64,000 nt of DNA, taken from Candidatus Thiodubiliella sp. (lineage in GTDB: Bacteria > Pseudomonadota > Gammaproteobacteria > PS1 > Pseudothioglobaceae). Below, in pieces: positions 9,423 through 20,915 of this stretch (within the stretch, counting starts at the first letter, position 1; every line of letters begins with the position of its first letter). The notes under the pieces were generated by a model that was given only the letters and a program-made list of their open reading frames with translations, did not search any database and had not been told where the DNA came from. The translations under genes and the position numbers were made by a program. The stretch spans positions 194,303-258,302 of the forward strand of contig JAQRGB010000001.1 in the NCBI GenBank assembly GCA_029237605.1. Direction: 5' to 3'.

Positions 9423-10214
9423 ATGGCAGTTGGCATTAAGTCCGTTGATGAAATAGAAAAAATGCGTGTCGCAGGACGTTTAGCAGCACAAGTATTAGAT
9501 ATGATTGCACCATATATAAAACCAGGTATTAGTACCAATAAACTGGATAAACTTTGTCACGACTATATTGTTGATATACAAGAAGCTATCCCTGCCCCGC
9601 TAAATTACCACGGATTTCCTAAGTCAATTTGCACTAGTATTAACAATGTAGTATGTCACGGCATACCAAACGAGAGAAAGCTTAAAAAAGGTGATATTGT
9701 GAATATTGATATTACTATTATAAAAGATGGTTATCATGGTGATACTTCCAAGATGTTTATCATTGGTAAATCTAGCGTCAAGGCACAACGTATCTGTCGT
9801 ATTGCAAAAGAATGTTTATACATAGGCATTGAAAAAGTGAAGCCTGGCATTCATTTAGGCAAAATTGGTAGAGCTATCGGTGCTCATGCAATTAAAAATA
9901 ATTGCTCTATTGTGCGTGATTATTGTGGACACGGTATTGGCAGCACATTCCATGCCGAACCACAAGTACTGCATTATGATGATGGCGCTGTTGGTGCTAG
10001 TACAATCCTTGAAGCTGGTATGACGTTTACTATTGAGCCAATGGTTAATTTAGGTAGCTTTGAAGTAACAACTTCTAAAATTGATAATTGGACAGTAACC
10101 ACAAAAGACCATTGTCTTTCTGCTCAATGGGAACATACAATTTTAGTCACAAAAAATGGTTATGAAATACTAACTCTTAGAGATGAAGAAATAGATACGC
10201 ATATGCTAAAATGA
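9423..10214 (+). CDS. map: Methionine aminopeptidase, type I
   Basis: Removes the initiator methionine from nascent proteins. The pita-bread metal ligands are visible: DITIIKDGYHGDTSKMF (two Asp), GHGIGSTFHAEP (His), TIEPMV (Glu) and QWEHTILV (Glu). At 263 aa, with no N-terminal extension, it is the standard bacterial type I enzyme. The ATG abuts the stop codon of the M48 protease, so translation is likely coupled. The usual map neighbours rpsB/tsf are absent. Confidence 0.96.
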   Translation: MAVGIKSVDEIEKMRVAGRLAAQVLDMIAPYIKPGISTNKLDKLCHDYIVDIQEAIPAPLNYHGFPKSICTSINNVVCHGIPNERKLKKGDIVNIDITIIKDGYHGDTSKMFIIGKSSVKAQRICRIAKECLYIGIEKVKPGIHLGKIGRAIGAHAIKNNCSIVRDYCGHGIGSTFHAEPQVLHYDDGAVGASTILEAGMTFTIEPMVNLGSFEVTTSKIDNWTVTTKDHCLSAQWEHTILVTKNGYEILTLRDEEIDTHMLK

Positions 10215-10242
10215 TATTTTTTTTAAGGTCAATAAAAAACAA

Positions 10243-10839
10243 ATGTTTAAAAAACTAATGAATTATTTTGTCGCTGGATTGCTTGTTTTGATCCCATTAG
10301 GACTTAGTATTGTACTCATCAAGTTCTTTTTAGAAATACTAAATAATCTAATACCTTCGCAGTATTTACCAAAAGTATTATTCGATTTGAGTAATATTAT
10401 CCCCGGATCTGGCATTATTTTAGTGTTGTTCATTATATTAATCACTGGCATACTGGTAAATAACTTTATTGGACGTAAATTACTACAGCTTTGGAACAAA
10501 TTTTTAAATAAAATTCCAGGATTTAGAGGGATTTATAATGCCTTAAAACAATTATCAGATACAATATTCAGCCCTTCTAGTAAGAGCTTCAAAAAAGCTT
10601 TGTTGATAGAATATCCACGCAAAGGACTATGGACAATTGCATTTAAAACAGGTGATTATCAAGGTGAAATCGCACATAAAGTTGGCAAAGAATTGGTTAA
10701 TATTTATGTTCCAACTACTCCTAATCCAACTTCTGGGTTTTTCATTATGTTAGCAAAAGATGAGGTAATTGAACTGGATATGGATGTCGACGACGCATTC
10801 AAATTAATTATTTCTACTGGTGTAGTAGAGCCAAAATAA
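10243..10839 (+). CDS. DUF502 family membrane protein
   Basis: Small inner-membrane protein of unknown function. Two transmembrane helices (about residues 8-30 and 50-72) are followed by a soluble domain with FLNKIPGFRGIYNALKQL, SFKKALLIEYPRKGLWTIAF and the conserved VPTTPNPTSGFFIML motif, which defines the family. The 198 aa length is typical. It sits 28 bases after map and 26 before aspS; DUF502 next to aspS is a recurrent gammaproteobacterial arrangement, but no functional link is known. Confidence 0.9.
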   Translation: MFKKLMNYFVAGLLVLIPLGLSIVLIKFFLEILNNLIPSQYLPKVLFDLSNIIPGSGIILVLFIILITGILVNNFIGRKLLQLWNKFLNKIPGFRGIYNALKQLSDTIFSPSSKSFKKALLIEYPRKGLWTIAFKTGDYQGEIAHKVGKELVNIYVPTTPNPTSGFFIMLAKDEVIELDMDVDDAFKLIISTGVVEPK

Positions 10840-10865
10840 TAAGATTAATAAAATAAGGACAAGCT

Positions 10866-12635
10866 ATGAGAACGCATTACTGTGGTAAATTAAATAAAGA
10901 AAATATCAGTCAAATTGTTAAAATTTGTGGCTGGACAAATCGTCGTCGCGACCATGGTGGTGTTATATTTTTGGATATGCGTGATAAACATGGCGTTGTG
11001 CAAGTAGTTATCAATCCAAACAACAAATATTTTACTTTAGCTGAGACTATTCGTAACGAATTCGTTTTAAGAATTACCGGTGAAGTAATCGCTAGAGAAA
11101 ACGACTTGATTAATCCAAAACTTGCTACAGGTGGAATTGAAATTATTGCTAACCAAATTGAAATTCTTAACACTTCTAAACCAGTACCATTTCAAATTGA
11201 TGCGGTAGATACTTCTGAAGAAGTACGCCTTAAGTATCGTTTTTTAGATTTACGTACCAATGTTATGCAGCAACGTATGCGTTTACGTTCAAAAGTAACA
11301 CACTATATGCGCGAATTTATGGACAACCACGATTTTTTAGATATCGAAACACCATTTTTAACCAAGGCAACTCCTGAAGGCGCACGTGATTATTTAGTGC
11401 CATCACGTACCTACCCTGGTGAGTTTTTTGCTCTACCACAGTCACCACAATTGTTTAAACAATTGTTGATGATGTCTGGTTTTGAACGTTACTATCAAAT
11501 TGTAAAATGTTTTAGAGATGAAGATCTACGTGCTGACCGTCAACCAGAATTTACCCAACTTGATGTTGAAACTTCATTTATGAATGAAAATGAAATTATG
11601 AATATGATGGAAGAAATGACGCATGGATTGTTTAAGTCAGTAATTAATGTTGATTTACTTAAAAATATAAACGGTGATAAATTTCCAACTATTACTTACG
11701 CTGATGCAATGAATAAATATGGCGTTGACTGTCCTGATATGCGTATTCCAATGCAAATGGTTTGCATGAATGAATTAATGAAAGACGTAGATTTTAATGT
11801 ATTCTCTATTCCAGCAAATGCAGAAGAATCACGAGTTGCTGCTTTAAAAGTACCAGGTGGTGCAACTATTAGCCGTAAAAATATTGACAAATATACCAAA
11901 TATATTAGTGTCTATGGTGCCAAAGGTTTGGCGTATATCAAGCTCAATAAAGACGGCCCTGCATCGCCAATATTAAAATTTTTAGGTGATGATGTAACTA
12001 ATAAAATTATTAAAATGACAAACGCACAAACTGGTGATATTATTTTTTTTGGTGCAGACAAAATAAAAATTGTTAATGAATCCTTAGGTAATTTGCGTGA
12101 ACAAATTGCCAAAGATTTGGATATTTACACTAATGACTGGGCGCCAATTTGGGTGGTTGATTTCCCAATGTTTAATACCAATGACGATGGATCTTTAAGC
12201 GCTATTCACCACCCATTCACTGCACCAAGTGTTGATGCAACAACCTTAAAATCAACAACAAACACCGCACTATCTCGTGCTTACGATTTAGTTATTAATG
12301 GCAATGAAGTAGGCGGTGGGTCAATTCGTATTCACAAAGTAGAAATGCAACAAACTGTGCTGAAATTATTAGGCATCTCTAATAAAGAAGCACAAGACAA
12401 ATTTGGCTTCCTACTAAATGCACTTGAATACGGTTGCCCACCACATGGTGGCATGGCATTCGGACTAGACCGTTTAGTAATGATCATGACGCACTGCGAT
12501 TCTATTCGTGATGTCATTGCCTTTCCTAAAACACAAACAGCAGCTTGTTTATTAACTAACGCACCTGCTAGTGTACCAAATAAGATACTAAGAGAGTTAA
12601 GTATTGAAATAAATCTTCCAGAAAAAAATAGCTGA
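10866..12635 (+). CDS. aspS: Aspartyl-tRNA synthetase
   Basis: Charges tRNA-Asp. The 589 aa protein has the N-terminal OB-fold anticodon domain ([21 protein letters not shown]), then class II motif 2 ([20 protein letters not shown]), the bacterial GAD insertion domain (about residues 300-410), and motif 3 ([14 protein letters not shown]). This is the standard bacterial architecture. AAGGAC lies eight bases before the ATG. Its stop is one base before the nadA start, so the pair is probably co-transcribed. Confidence 0.97.
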   Translation: MRTHYCGKLNKENISQIVKICGWTNRRRDHGGVIFLDMRDKHGVVQVVINPNNKYFTLAETIRNEFVLRITGEVIARENDLINPKLATGGIEIIANQIEILNTSKPVPFQIDAVDTSEEVRLKYRFLDLRTNVMQQRMRLRSKVTHYMREFMDNHDFLDIETPFLTKATPEGARDYLVPSRTYPGEFFALPQSPQLFKQLLMMSGFERYYQIVKCFRDEDLRADRQPEFTQLDVETSFMNENEIMNMMEEMTHGLFKSVINVDLLKNINGDKFPTITYADAMNKYGVDCPDMRIPMQMVCMNELMKDVDFNVFSIPANAEESRVAALKVPGGATISRKNIDKYTKYISVYGAKGLAYIKLNKDGPASPILKFLGDDVTNKIIKMTNAQTGDIIFFGADKIKIVNESLGNLREQIAKDLDIYTNDWAPIWVVDFPMFNTNDDGSLSAIHHPFTAPSVDATTLKSTTNTALSRAYDLVINGNEVGGGSIRIHKVEMQQTVLKLLGISNKEAQDKFGFLLNALEYGCPPHGGMAFGLDRLVMIMTHCDSIRDVIAFPKTQTAACLLTNAPASVPNKILRELSIEINLPEKNS

Positions 12636-12636
12636 G

Positions 12637-13584
12637 ATGTTAATTCAAGACCAAATCAAAGCTAAACTTAAAGATAAAAACGCCGTATTAGTAGCACACT
12701 ATTATGTGAGTGGTGAATTGCAAATATTGGCAGAGGAAACAAATGGCTTAGTTTCTGATAGTTTAGAGATGGCACGATTTGGACAAAACTGCGACGCCGA
12801 TACGATCATTGTCGCAGGGGTTAAATTTATGGGAGAAACGGCAAAAATCCTCTCTCCTGAAAAAACTGTTCTTATTTTAGATCAAAAAGCTACTTGCTCA
12901 TTAGATGATGGATGTCTTATTAAAGACTTTACAAAATTTTGTGACGAACACCCTGATAGAAAGGTAGTTGTATATGCCAATACTTCTGCTCAAGTCAAGG
13001 CACGTGCTGATTGGGTAGTAACTTCTGGTAGTGCACTTAAAGTAGTAAAACACTTGCATGAGAATGGTGAAAAAATCCTCTGGGCACCTGATAAAAATTT
13101 AGGCAATTATGTGCAAAATAGAATAGGCGCTAATATGCTGCTTTGGCAAGGTGCTTGCATAGTGCATGAAAGATTTAGAGCAGAAGCACTATCATCACTT
13201 AAAATCAAACATCCTAAAGCTGCTGTCTTAGTACATCCAGAATCACCACAAGCAGTGGTAAATTTGGCTGATGTTGTTGGATCAACTACCGCACTAGTTA
13301 ATGCAGTTAAAAACAGAAATGAACAAACTTTTATTGTAGCAACTGATAATGGCATTTTTCATAAAATGCATAAAGTTGCACCAAATAAAAAATTCATTGA
13401 GGCACCTACCATGAAAGAAGGTAGTGACTGCGAATATTGTGCACATTGCGAATGGATGGCAATGAATACACTGGAAAACTGTTTAGATGTATTAAAAACC
13501 GGGAAAAATGAAATTATTATTGATTCAATAATTAGCAAAAAAGCACGACAATCTATTCAAAAATTACTCGACTTTACGGCTTAA
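12637..13584 (+). CDS. nadA: Quinolinate synthase
   Basis: Condenses iminoaspartate with dihydroxyacetone phosphate to quinolinate for de novo NAD synthesis, using an oxygen-sensitive [4Fe-4S] cluster. Three cluster cysteines can be placed: [20 protein letters not shown] and [11 protein letters not shown]. The 315 aa length is slightly short but all three domains are present. HPESP and GSTTALV, typical of the substrate pocket, are intact. It follows aspS with essentially no gap. nadB and nadC are not in the window. Confidence 0.95.
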   Translation: MLIQDQIKAKLKDKNAVLVAHYYVSGELQILAEETNGLVSDSLEMARFGQNCDADTIIVAGVKFMGETAKILSPEKTVLILDQKATCSLDDGCLIKDFTKFCDEHPDRKVVVYANTSAQVKARADWVVTSGSALKVVKHLHENGEKILWAPDKNLGNYVQNRIGANMLLWQGACIVHERFRAEALSSLKIKHPKAAVLVHPESPQAVVNLADVVGSTTALVNAVKNRNEQTFIVATDNGIFHKMHKVAPNKKFIEAPTMKEGSDCEYCAHCEWMAMNTLENCLDVLKTGKNEIIIDSIISKKARQSIQKLLDFTA

Positions 13585-13698
13585 TTTTTGAGTAAGCAAG
13601 GTAAAATCTCAACTTTATTTTCTTCTTTTTAAGAAAAATGATGAAGTTTTGTTCTATTGTTAACTTTAAAAATATAAGGCAGTGGCAGGGAGAAAAAT

Positions 13699-14436
13699 AT
13701 GGCAGGACATAGTAAATGGCATAATATTCAACATCGCAAAGGTGCGCAAGATGCTAAACGCGGTAAAATATTTACCAAATTAATTAAAGAAATTGTTATT
13801 GCCGCTAAAACAGGTGGCATAATAGAAAACAATCCATCTCTTAGAATGGTGATTGATAAGGCTTTAGCTGCCAATATGAAACGCGATACCATTGAAAATG
13901 CAGTTAAACGAGGTAGTGGCGACCTTGATGGTAATAACTACGAAGAAGTACGTTATGAGGGCTACGGACTAGGTGGCACAGCGATTATGGTAGACACACT
14001 AACAGATAATCGCAACCGTACCGTTGCTGATGTGCGCCATGCATTCTCTAAGCATGGCGGTAATTTAGGCACTGATGGTTCGGTAGCTTACTTATTCAAC
14101 AAGCAAGGATTTATTAGTTTTTCATCTGGTGATGAAGATAAAATTATGGAAATTGCACTTGATGCCGGCGCACAAGATATTATAAGTAATGACGATAACT
14201 CGATTGATGTAGTCACCACATCTGAAGATTTTTTCACTGTAAAGGATGCATTCACCGATGCAGATCTTGAACCAAGTCACTCTGAAGTAACGATGGAGCC
14301 TAATAACCGTATTGAACTTAATCTTGGCGATGCGGAAAAGTTTATGAAACTCATTGATCATTTAGAATACTTGGATGACACCCAAGAAGTTTATCACAAT
14401 GCTGATATTTCAGATGAGGTGATGGCGCAGTTATGA
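13699..14436 (+). CDS. yebC: YebC/PmpR family protein
   Basis: YebC proteins act as transcriptional regulators in some bacteria and assist translation of difficult proline stretches in others; which applies here is unknown. The sequence opens [22 protein letters not shown] and contains [23 protein letters not shown], both diagnostic. It is full length (245 aa). A GGGAG Shine-Dalgarno sequence precedes the ATG. In many relatives yebC leads the ruvC-ruvA-ruvB cluster; here a pentapeptide-repeat gene overlaps it by four bases instead, and ruvA lies elsewhere in the window. Confidence 0.95.
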   Translation: MAGHSKWHNIQHRKGAQDAKRGKIFTKLIKEIVIAAKTGGIIENNPSLRMVIDKALAANMKRDTIENAVKRGSGDLDGNNYEEVRYEGYGLGGTAIMVDTLTDNRNRTVADVRHAFSKHGGNLGTDGSVAYLFNKQGFISFSSGDEDKIMEIALDAGAQDIISNDDNSIDVVTTSEDFFTVKDAFTDADLEPSHSEVTMEPNNRIELNLGDAEKFMKLIDHLEYLDDTQEVYHNADISDEVMAQL

Positions 14437-15941
14437 TAAAAAGTATTCAACAATATTTATCTAATCTTAAACAAAAAAAAACAAAAAAAACAATTTATGA
14501 CAAATTCGCCCTAAAGCAAATTGTATTTTTTTCTGTATTGTTGTTATTTTTGTATTCTTTAAAAGATAATTATCTATTATCTGTAACAGGAATTAATTGG
14601 TTAATTGCACTTATTTCAATAATATTTATAATAACAGGATCAATGAAACTGTTTAAACCTATAAATATTTCAGGGCACATATTTAAGTATACATTCCAAT
14701 CACTTGAATTTTTGTTAATAATGACATTATTAGGTTTAATTAGTTATTATTTATATATATCTAAATTTATCGATACAACAGAAAAAATATCATTGACTGT
14801 TATAGTTAGTGGCATTGGTGTTATTACTAGTTTATGGCTATTTTATCAAAGACTGAAAGAGCAAGAAAAACAAACCGATAATCAAAGAGAGCAAATTGAA
14901 ATACAAATTAACCAGCGTGTGGATGAACGATTTAATATTGCAATCAATCTACTTGGCTCAGGTGAAACTTCAGCACGTACAGGGGTGCTTTATGCCTTGC
15001 GTGAATTGGCAATAGAAGAAAAAAAGTATCGTAGGCAAATTGTGCAAATTCTTTGCTCGCATATTCGCTCAAAAACCAATGAAACTAAATATCAAAATAC
15101 GTATAAAAAACTCCCATCCAATGAAATACAAACCACTATTGATTTATTATTTAAAAAAGATGGTTTATATAATCAAGGATTTGCCAAACATACAGATTTT
15201 CCAAAAGCAGACTTATCTCATGCTTATCTAATTGGAGCAAATTTTAATCATACACAATGCCAAATGGCGAATTTTAATAATGCACAGTGTCAAAGGGCGA
15301 GTTTTAGTCATGCACAATGTCAAGGGGTGAATTTTATGCGTGCGCAATGTCAAGATACATTTTTTGCCAGTACACAGCTTCAGATGGCGAGTTTTAGTCA
15401 TGCACAGTGTCAAAGGGCGAGTTTTAGTCATGCACAATGTCAAGGGGTGAATTTTATGCGTGCGCAATGTCAAGCGGTGATTTTTTACTCTACACATTGT
15501 CAGGGAGCAAATTTTGATCATGCACAATGTCAAGGGGCTGATTTCCAGTATGTACAATGTCAAGGGGCCTATGCTGTAAATGCTCAACAATACCATTTGA
15601 AAGAAAGAATTAACCAGCATACTAAATTTAAGACTTTACAATTCTCTGGAGAAATAGGCAAAGATACCATCAAGGTAATTAAAACTGCAAAAACATATTT
15701 ACCAAATTATGCGTATAAAGAAATAAAAAGAATTGTTAATGCCAACAAAGGCGTTAAGCCAAACTATAACTTACCTGATGGCTCAGTTAGTGAGCAAGAA
15801 TATCAAAAACTTATTAATAATGAAAACGATAAACACAAGCATAGGCCTATTATCACTGGGATGTTAAAAGATAGTAAAGAACTTCAAGCAATTATTAATA
15901 AGGATTGTAATGCGTTTAAAAAACTTCAACAAAAACAATAA
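14433..15941 (+). CDS. Cys-rich pentapeptide-repeat membrane protein
   Basis: The 502 aa protein has about four N-terminal hydrophobic segments (about residues 28-45, 55-72, 88-110, 120-140). A short coiled coil follows ([14 protein letters not shown]), then a domain found in other pentapeptide proteins ([28 protein letters not shown]). Next come eleven decapeptides of the type ANFNHAQCQG (about residues 265-385) and a polar C-terminal tail of about 115 residues. Each decapeptide is two pentapeptides whose central residues alternate Phe and Cys; ten of eleven carry Cys and one carries Leu. The repeats should fold as a right-handed beta-helix. It overlaps yebC by ATGA, suggesting translational coupling. 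Function unknown. Confidence 0.85.
   Translation: MIKSIQQYLSNLKQKKTKKTIYDKFALKQIVFFSVLLLFLYSLKDNYLLSVTGINWLIALISIIFIITGSMKLFKPINISGHIFKYTFQSLEFLLIMTLLGLISYYLYISKFIDTTEKISLTVIVSGIGVITSLWLFYQRLKEQEKQTDNQREQIEIQINQRVDERFNIAINLLGSGETSARTGVLYALRELAIEEKKYRRQIVQILCSHIRSKTNETKYQNTYKKLPSNEIQTTIDLLFKKDGLYNQGFAKHTDFPKADLSHAYLIGANFNHTQCQMANFNNAQCQRASFSHAQCQGVNFMRAQCQDTFFASTQLQMASFSHAQCQRASFSHAQCQGVNFMRAQCQAVIFYSTHCQGANFDHAQCQGADFQYVQCQGAYAVNAQQYHLKERINQHTKFKTLQFSGEIGKDTIKVIKTAKTYLPNYAYKEIKRIVNANKGVKPNYNLPDGSVSEQEYQKLINNENDKHKHRPIITGMLKDSKELQAIINKDCNAFKKLQQKQ
15280..15474 (+). repeat. Exact 75-base direct duplication within the pentapeptide gene
   Basis: Bases 15280-15354 are identical to 15400-15474. 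The offset is 120 bases, exactly four decapeptide units, so the reading frame is kept. The surrounding units are clearly more diverged, which implies a recent duplication or gene conversion inside the repeat array. Confidence 0.85.
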
Positions 15942-15973
15942 GTTAACAAAAACTTATTTATTAAAATAAAACT

Positions 15974-18900
15974 ATGGTTCATCGCATTCAACACATCCAA
16001 GCATTAAGCAACTTTAAACAAGAATCTCTTAACAAAAAAATATCTCATCTTGATGTTGAATTAATCGGCAGCGAATTTGTGCATTTTGCGAATTGTGAAA
16101 ATTTACTTAATAAAGCTGAAACGAAAACTTTAGAAGCACTTTTGAGTTATGATAAGCACATTAAAATAAATAATAGCATACAAATTATTGTTATTCCACG
16201 GTTTGGGACAATCTCACCTTGGTCATCAAAGGCAAGTGATATTTTGCATTTATGTGGACTTAAAAAAATCAAACGCATTGAACGCGGAATTATTTACCAT
16301 TTTGACAAGAAAATTACGAATAAAAAAGCAGTTCTTTCCCTGATTATGGATAAAATGACGGAGTCTGAATTGCCGTCTTTTGATAAAGCACATAGTATTT
16401 TTGACGACTTTAAGCCACAACCTTTTAGTAGTATTGATATTCTGTCTAATGGAAAGTCAGCATTAGAGGGTGCTAACATCACATTAGGTTTGGCGCTTTC
16501 TAATGATGAGATTGATTACTTATTAAAAAATTTTATAAAACTAGAGCGCAATCCAACTGATGTAGAACTCATGATGTTTGCACAGGCAAATTCTGAACAT
16601 TGCCGTCATAAGATTTTTAATGCTGATTGGACAATTGATGGCAAACAACAGGCAAAAAGTCTGTTTTCTATGATTCGCAATACTTATCACAAAAATCCCG
16701 AAGGTTTGTTGAGTGTATATTCAGATAACTCTGCAGTGATGGAGGGTTATGATGGTGAGCGCTTTTACGCTGATAAAAATGGTAAATATATAAATTCAAC
16801 AGAACATAGGGCAATTCTAATAAAAGTAGAAACTCACAACCACCCTACTGCTATCGCACCATACCCAGGTGCTGCCACAGGCTCTGGTGGTGAGATTCGC
16901 GATGAAGGTGCAACAGGTCAAGGTTCAAAACCAAAAGTGGGCTTATGTGGGTTTAGTGTTTCAAATCTTAAAATTGATGGTGCGCAACAACCGTGGGAAG
17001 TTGAATATGGCAAACCTAAACAAATTGCCTCAGCGCTTGATATTATGCTTGAAGGTCCGATTGGTGCGGCAACATTTAATAATGAATTTGGTCGTCCAAA
17101 TATACTAGGTTATTTTAGAACTTATGAACAAGCAATGCCTGATGGCGATGTACGTGGATATCACAAGCCAATTATGTTAGCAGGTGGCTTAGGGCACATT
17201 CAACAGAAACATATTAAGAAAGGTAACATTCCTGTAGGTAGTAATATTATCGTTTTAGGTGGCCCAGCAATGCTAATTGGCTTAGGCGGTGGCGCGGCTT
17301 CCAGTATTAACAGTGGTGAGCAAAATGAAGATTTGGATTTTGCTTCTGTACAACGTGCGAATCCAGAGATGGAAAGACGCGCACAAGAAGTGATTGATCG
17401 TTGTACTAATTTAGGCGATAAAAATCCAATCATCTCTATTCATGATATCGGAGCAGGAGGATTATCAAATGGCTTGCCTGAATTAGTCAATGATGCAGGT
17501 AAAGGTGGTCGATTTAAACTACGAAATATTCCAAATGATGACAAACAAATGTCACCGTTAGAAGTTTGGTGTAATGAGTCACAAGAGCGTTATGTACTTG
17601 CAATTAGTGATGAAAATCTTGAATTATTTAGCTCATTTTGTCGACGTGAACGCGCACCATTTGCGGTGTTAGGTGAATCAACAAAAGAACAAAAATTAAT
17701 TTTAAGTGATGAATTATTTAATAATAATCCAATTGAAATGCCGACGAATATATTACTAGGCAATTCACCAAAAACAACAATTAAAGCGACAACGCAAGCG
17801 ATGAATCTTAATGCCGTAGATATAAGCGCTATCGAATTAGATGACGCAATCGATAGAATATTACAACTACCAACTGTTGCTAGTAAAAATTTTTTAATCA
17901 CTATTGGTGACAGGAGTGTGACTGGTATGGTTGCACGTGACCAATTTGTTGGCCCATGGCAAGTGGGAGTGGCAGATTGTGCTATTTCACTTTTAGATTA
18001 CACAGGCTATAAAGGCGAAATTATGTCTTTGGGAGAACGCTCACCTCTAGCATTATGTGATGCAAATGCTAGCGCTAGAATGGCAATCGGTGAAGCACTT
18101 ACCAATATGCTAGGTGGTTATGTTGAAAATATTTCTCATATTAGCCTAAGTGCTAACTGGATGAGTGCTAATGGGCATATAGGTGAGGATGCTAAATTAT
18201 TTGAAGCAGTAAAAGCAGTGGGTATGGAGTTATGCCCAGAGTTAAATCTAACAGTGCCAGTAGGTAAAGATTCCATGAGTATGAAGAGTGCTTGGAATAA
18301 AGATGGACAAGATAAATCAGTTACCGCCCCACTATCTCTTGTCATTACTGCTTTTTCTAAAACACCTGATGTTCGAGCGCAAATTACCCCATTATTAGAT
18401 ACTTCTATAGAGAGTGAATTATTACTTATTGACTTAGGAAAAGGTCAAAATCGTATGGGTGGCTCTTGCTTGGCTCAAGTTTATAATCAAATTGGCGATA
18501 GCACACCAAACCTTGATGACGCCACATTATTTAAAGCATTTTTTACCACCATAAACCAACTTAATAAAGACAATTTAATTAGTTCTTATCATGATCGTAG
18601 TGATGGTGGCGTTATAACCACTCTATTAGAAATGGCGTTTGCTTCTCACTGTGGTTTAGATATTATGAAAAGTGATATTAACACATTATTTAACGAAGAA
18701 TTAGGTTGCGTTATTCAGGTCAGCAAAGACAATAAAGCAGTAGTGAGAGATGCCTTATGTAAGGCTGGATTATTAGAATACACACATACAATTGCCAAGA
18801 TTAACAATACTGATACCATTAATATTGGTTATTTCAGTCAAAAACGCAACGAATTGCAACAACTATGGAGTAGTTCTTCTTATGAAATTGCCAAACTTAG

Positions 18901-19765
18901 AGACAATCCAGAGTGTGCTAAAGAAGAATTTAATGCAATAATACAAGATACACCAGGATTACAAATACAACTAAATTTTGATATTAATCAAGTGCCGGGC
19001 ATTTTAACCCATAGACCTAAAATTGCTATTTTGCGTGAACAAGGTATTAATGGTCAAATTGAAATGGCAGCATCTTTTGATAAAGCAGGCTTTGAAGCGG
19101 TTGATGTGCATATGAGTGATATTTTAGAAAACCGAATTTTGTTATCTGAATTTAATGGTTTAGTGGCTTGTGGTGGCTTCTCATATGGCGATGTGCTTGG
19201 CGCTGGACGTGGTTGGGCTAGCTCTATTCTTTATAATCCACGTGTTAAAGATGAATTTGAGGAATTCTTTAATCGTAACGAGAGTTTTGCTTTAGGTGTT
19301 TGCAATGGCTGTCAAATGATGTCTAATCTAAGTGAAATTATTCCAGGTTCGCAGAATTGGCCTAGCTTCAATTACAATGTCTCTCAGCAATTTGAAGCAC
19401 GTTTCTCTTCGGTTAAAATTAGCAAAAGCAAATCAATATTCTTAGATGGTATGCAAGGTTCAATAATACCGATTGCCATTGCACATGGAGAAGGTCGTGC
19501 TATCTTTAAAGATAAACAATTAAATAATATTGCTTTACAATATGTTGACCATAGCGCCAACCCAACACAATCATACCCACATAATCCAAACGGTTCTGAC
19601 AACGCAGTAGCTGGCATTACAAATAACTCTGGCAGGGTAACGATTATGATGCCACACCCAGAACGCGTTATTAGAACAGTACAAAATTCACATCATCCAC
19701 AAGATTGGGGCGAGCGTAGTCCATGGATGCGATTATTTGAAAATGCTAGAACTTGGCTTAAATAA
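15974..19765 (+). CDS. purL: Phosphoribosylformylglycinamidine synthase
   Basis: Converts FGAR to FGAM in purine synthesis, using glutamine amide nitrogen and ATP. At 1263 aa it is the large single-chain proteobacterial form. It has the N-terminal PurS-like part, the two AIRS-like ATP domains ([38 protein letters not shown] broken over two halves) and a C-terminal class I glutamine amidotransferase. The amidotransferase shows the nucleophile [10 protein letters not shown] and the catalytic MPHPERV. It is only slightly shorter than E. coli PurL. A strong hairpin follows the stop codon within three bases. Confidence 0.97.
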   Translation: MVHRIQHIQALSNFKQESLNKKISHLDVELIGSEFVHFANCENLLNKAETKTLEALLSYDKHIKINNSIQIIVIPRFGTISPWSSKASDILHLCGLKKIKRIERGIIYHFDKKITNKKAVLSLIMDKMTESELPSFDKAHSIFDDFKPQPFSSIDILSNGKSALEGANITLGLALSNDEIDYLLKNFIKLERNPTDVELMMFAQANSEHCRHKIFNADWTIDGKQQAKSLFSMIRNTYHKNPEGLLSVYSDNSAVMEGYDGERFYADKNGKYINSTEHRAILIKVETHNHPTAIAPYPGAATGSGGEIRDEGATGQGSKPKVGLCGFSVSNLKIDGAQQPWEVEYGKPKQIASALDIMLEGPIGAATFNNEFGRPNILGYFRTYEQAMPDGDVRGYHKPIMLAGGLGHIQQKHIKKGNIPVGSNIIVLGGPAMLIGLGGGAASSINSGEQNEDLDFASVQRANPEMERRAQEVIDRCTNLGDKNPIISIHDIGAGGLSNGLPELVNDAGKGGRFKLRNIPNDDKQMSPLEVWCNESQERYVLAISDENLELFSSFCRRERAPFAVLGESTKEQKLILSDELFNNNPIEMPTNILLGNSPKTTIKATTQAMNLNAVDISAIELDDAIDRILQLPTVASKNFLITIGDRSVTGMVARDQFVGPWQVGVADCAISLLDYTGYKGEIMSLGERSPLALCDANASARMAIGEALTNMLGGYVENISHISLSANWMSANGHIGEDAKLFEAVKAVGMELCPELNLTVPVGKDSMSMKSAWNKDGQDKSVTAPLSLVITAFSKTPDVRAQITPLLDTSIESELLLIDLGKGQNRMGGSCLAQVYNQIGDSTPNLDDATLFKAFFTTINQLNKDNLISSYHDRSDGGVITTLLEMAFASHCGLDIMKSDINTLFNEELGCVIQVSKDNKAVVRDALCKAGLLEYTHTIAKINNTDTINIGYFSQKRNELQQLWSSSSYEIAKLRDNPECAKEEFNAIIQDTPGLQIQLNFDINQVPGILTHRPKIAILREQGINGQIEMAASFDKAGFEAVDVHMSDILENRILLSEFNGLVACGGFSYGDVLGAGRGWASSILYNPRVKDEFEEFFNRNESFALGVCNGCQMMSNLSEIIPGSQNWPSFNYNVSQQFEARFSSVKISKSKSIFLDGMQGSIIPIAIAHGEGRAIFKDKQLNNIALQYVDHSANPTQSYPHNPNGSDNAVAGITNNSGRVTIMMPHPERVIRTVQNSHHPQDWGERSPWMRLFENARTWLK

Positions 19766-20459
19766 ATCATTGACAAGGTTAAGCCTTGTCAATGGATCAA
19801 TATCACATTATCAGCTAATTCGCTCTAAGCGTAAAACACTGAGTTTACAGATTAACAATGATACATCTGTGATAGTTCGTTCGCCACAATATTTATCTAT
19901 TGAAAAAATTGAAATATTTATTCAAAAAAAATCTATTTGGATTGAAAGAAAAATCCAAGAATTGCAAAAAAGATCGGTAACAAAACCAACTTATCTAAAT
20001 GGTGATAAATTTTTATATTTAGGTAATTACTACCCATTAATACGGCAAAAAATACCTAGAAATAAACTTAAGTTTAATGGCTGTAACTTCAAGCTGAGTA
20101 ATGATAATAATGGTGCAGATGAATTTTATCACTGGTATAAAACAGCATTTAAAGCAATTGCCCTACCCAGACTTGATTATTATAGCAATATGTGTCAACT
20201 AAAGTATAAAAAAGTTAGGGTAAAGTCTCAAAAAACCATATGGGGATCGTGTAGCAATACTAACAATATAAATCTAAATTATTTATTGATTTGCGCACCT
20301 ATATCAGTAATTGATTATGTGATTGTGCATGAATTATCTCATATAAAACATAAAAATCATTCAAAGGCATTTTGGGATCTACTTAAGTCTATTTTACCTA
20401 ATTACAAGATTGAAAAAAAATGGCTAAAAGACAATGGTCAAAAGTTACAAAATTTGTAG
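19743..20459 (+). CDS. YgjP-type (M48/SprT-like) putative metallopeptidase
   Basis: Cytosolic zinc-metallopeptidase-like protein; cellular role unknown. The core matches the YgjP/DUF45 family: [15 protein letters not shown] near the N-terminus, [13 protein letters not shown] before the active site, [19 protein letters not shown] (HExxH plus downstream His), and a closing WLKDNG. The start is uncertain: TTG 19737, ATG 19743 or TTG 19770 are in frame, all overlapping purL or the hairpin after it, and none has a good Shine-Dalgarno sequence. Expression probably depends on ribosomes finishing purL. It is about 239 aa, normal for the family. Confidence 0.82.
   Translation: MLELGLNKSLTRLSLVNGSISHYQLIRSKRKTLSLQINNDTSVIVRSPQYLSIEKIEIFIQKKSIWIERKIQELQKRSVTKPTYLNGDKFLYLGNYYPLIRQKIPRNKLKFNGCNFKLSNDNNGADEFYHWYKTAFKAIALPRLDYYSNMCQLKYKKVRVKSQKTIWGSCSNTNNINLNYLLICAPISVIDYVIVHELSHIKHKNHSKAFWDLLKSILPNYKIEKKWLKDNGQKLQNL
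19768..19794 (+). terminator. Strong hairpin just after purL, without a clean T run
   Basis: A perfect 11-bp stem (CATTGACAAGG / CCTTGTCAATG, loop TTAAG) begins three bases after the purL stop. It lacks a proper downstream T run, so it may pause or stabilise the purL mRNA end rather than terminate. It also lies inside the first codons of the next ORF, where it could limit ribosome entry. Confidence 0.5.
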
Positions 20460-20463
20460 CCAT

Positions 20464-20487
20464 TAAAAACTCTATTTAATAATAGAG
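20464..20487 (-). terminator. Terminator of grxD
   Basis: On the minus strand a 7-bp stem (CTCTATT / AATAGAG, loop ATTA) is followed directly by TTTTT. It lies about 70 bases after the grxD stop and just beyond the end of the convergent YgjP-type gene. Confidence 0.6.
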
Positions 20488-20555
20488 ATAAACAAGTATT
20501 TATTTGCTTTTCATAAAGTTAATTTTTAAAAAAAACACAGTAAAAAAAATAAAAA

Positions 20556-20888
20556 TTATTTTGCGTTAAATTTATCTGTTGCTTCTTGCATGGTAGTTTG
20601 CAAAGTACCCATTTCTGCCATCTCAACAATAATGTCACCGCCTCCAATTAATTCTGAGTTCATATAAATCTGTGGAAAAGTTGGCCAATCAGCAAATTTT
20701 TGTAAATTTTGAAATACTTCTTGATCTTCAAAAATATTTACATAAGAAAACTTAACACCTGTTGATTTCAGTGTTTGTGCAGCGGTAGCCGAAAAACCAC
20801 ATTGTGGAAATTGTGGCGTGCCCTTCATGTACAAAATAATTGCAGCGCTATCTACTTGCTTTTGGATTTTTTCCAATATATCCACCAT
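20556..20888 (-). CDS. grxD: Monothiol glutaredoxin, Grx4 type
   Basis: Binds and delivers [2Fe-2S] clusters as a glutathione-ligated dimer, linking redox state and iron-sulfur assembly. The CGFS motif (FPQCGFSATAAQTL) defines the monothiol class. WPTFPQIYMNSELIGGGDI carries the cis-proline and glutathione-binding loop. The 110 aa length is standard. A GGGGG run precedes the ATG. The upstream region carries tandem copies of a 16-base motif. It is monocistronic by appearance, with a terminator behind it. Confidence 0.95.
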   Translation of the reverse strand: MVDILEKIQKQVDSAAIILYMKGTPQFPQCGFSATAAQTLKSTGVKFSYVNIFEDQEVFQNLQKFADWPTFPQIYMNSELIGGGDIIVEMAEMGTLQTTMQEATDKFNAK

Positions 20889-20915
20889 TGACCCCCTTTA
20901 AGATTTTGTATAATA

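Noticed and set aside
15240-15590. Regularly spaced repeats that might look like a CRISPR array
   Set aside because: Units are contiguous 30-base coding decapeptides in frame, with no unique spacers and no cas genes.
15228-15620. 130-aa minus-strand ORF with repeated LTLCM-type units opposite the pentapeptide array
   Set aside because: It is the antisense shadow of the plus-strand repeats; periodicity comes entirely from the real gene.
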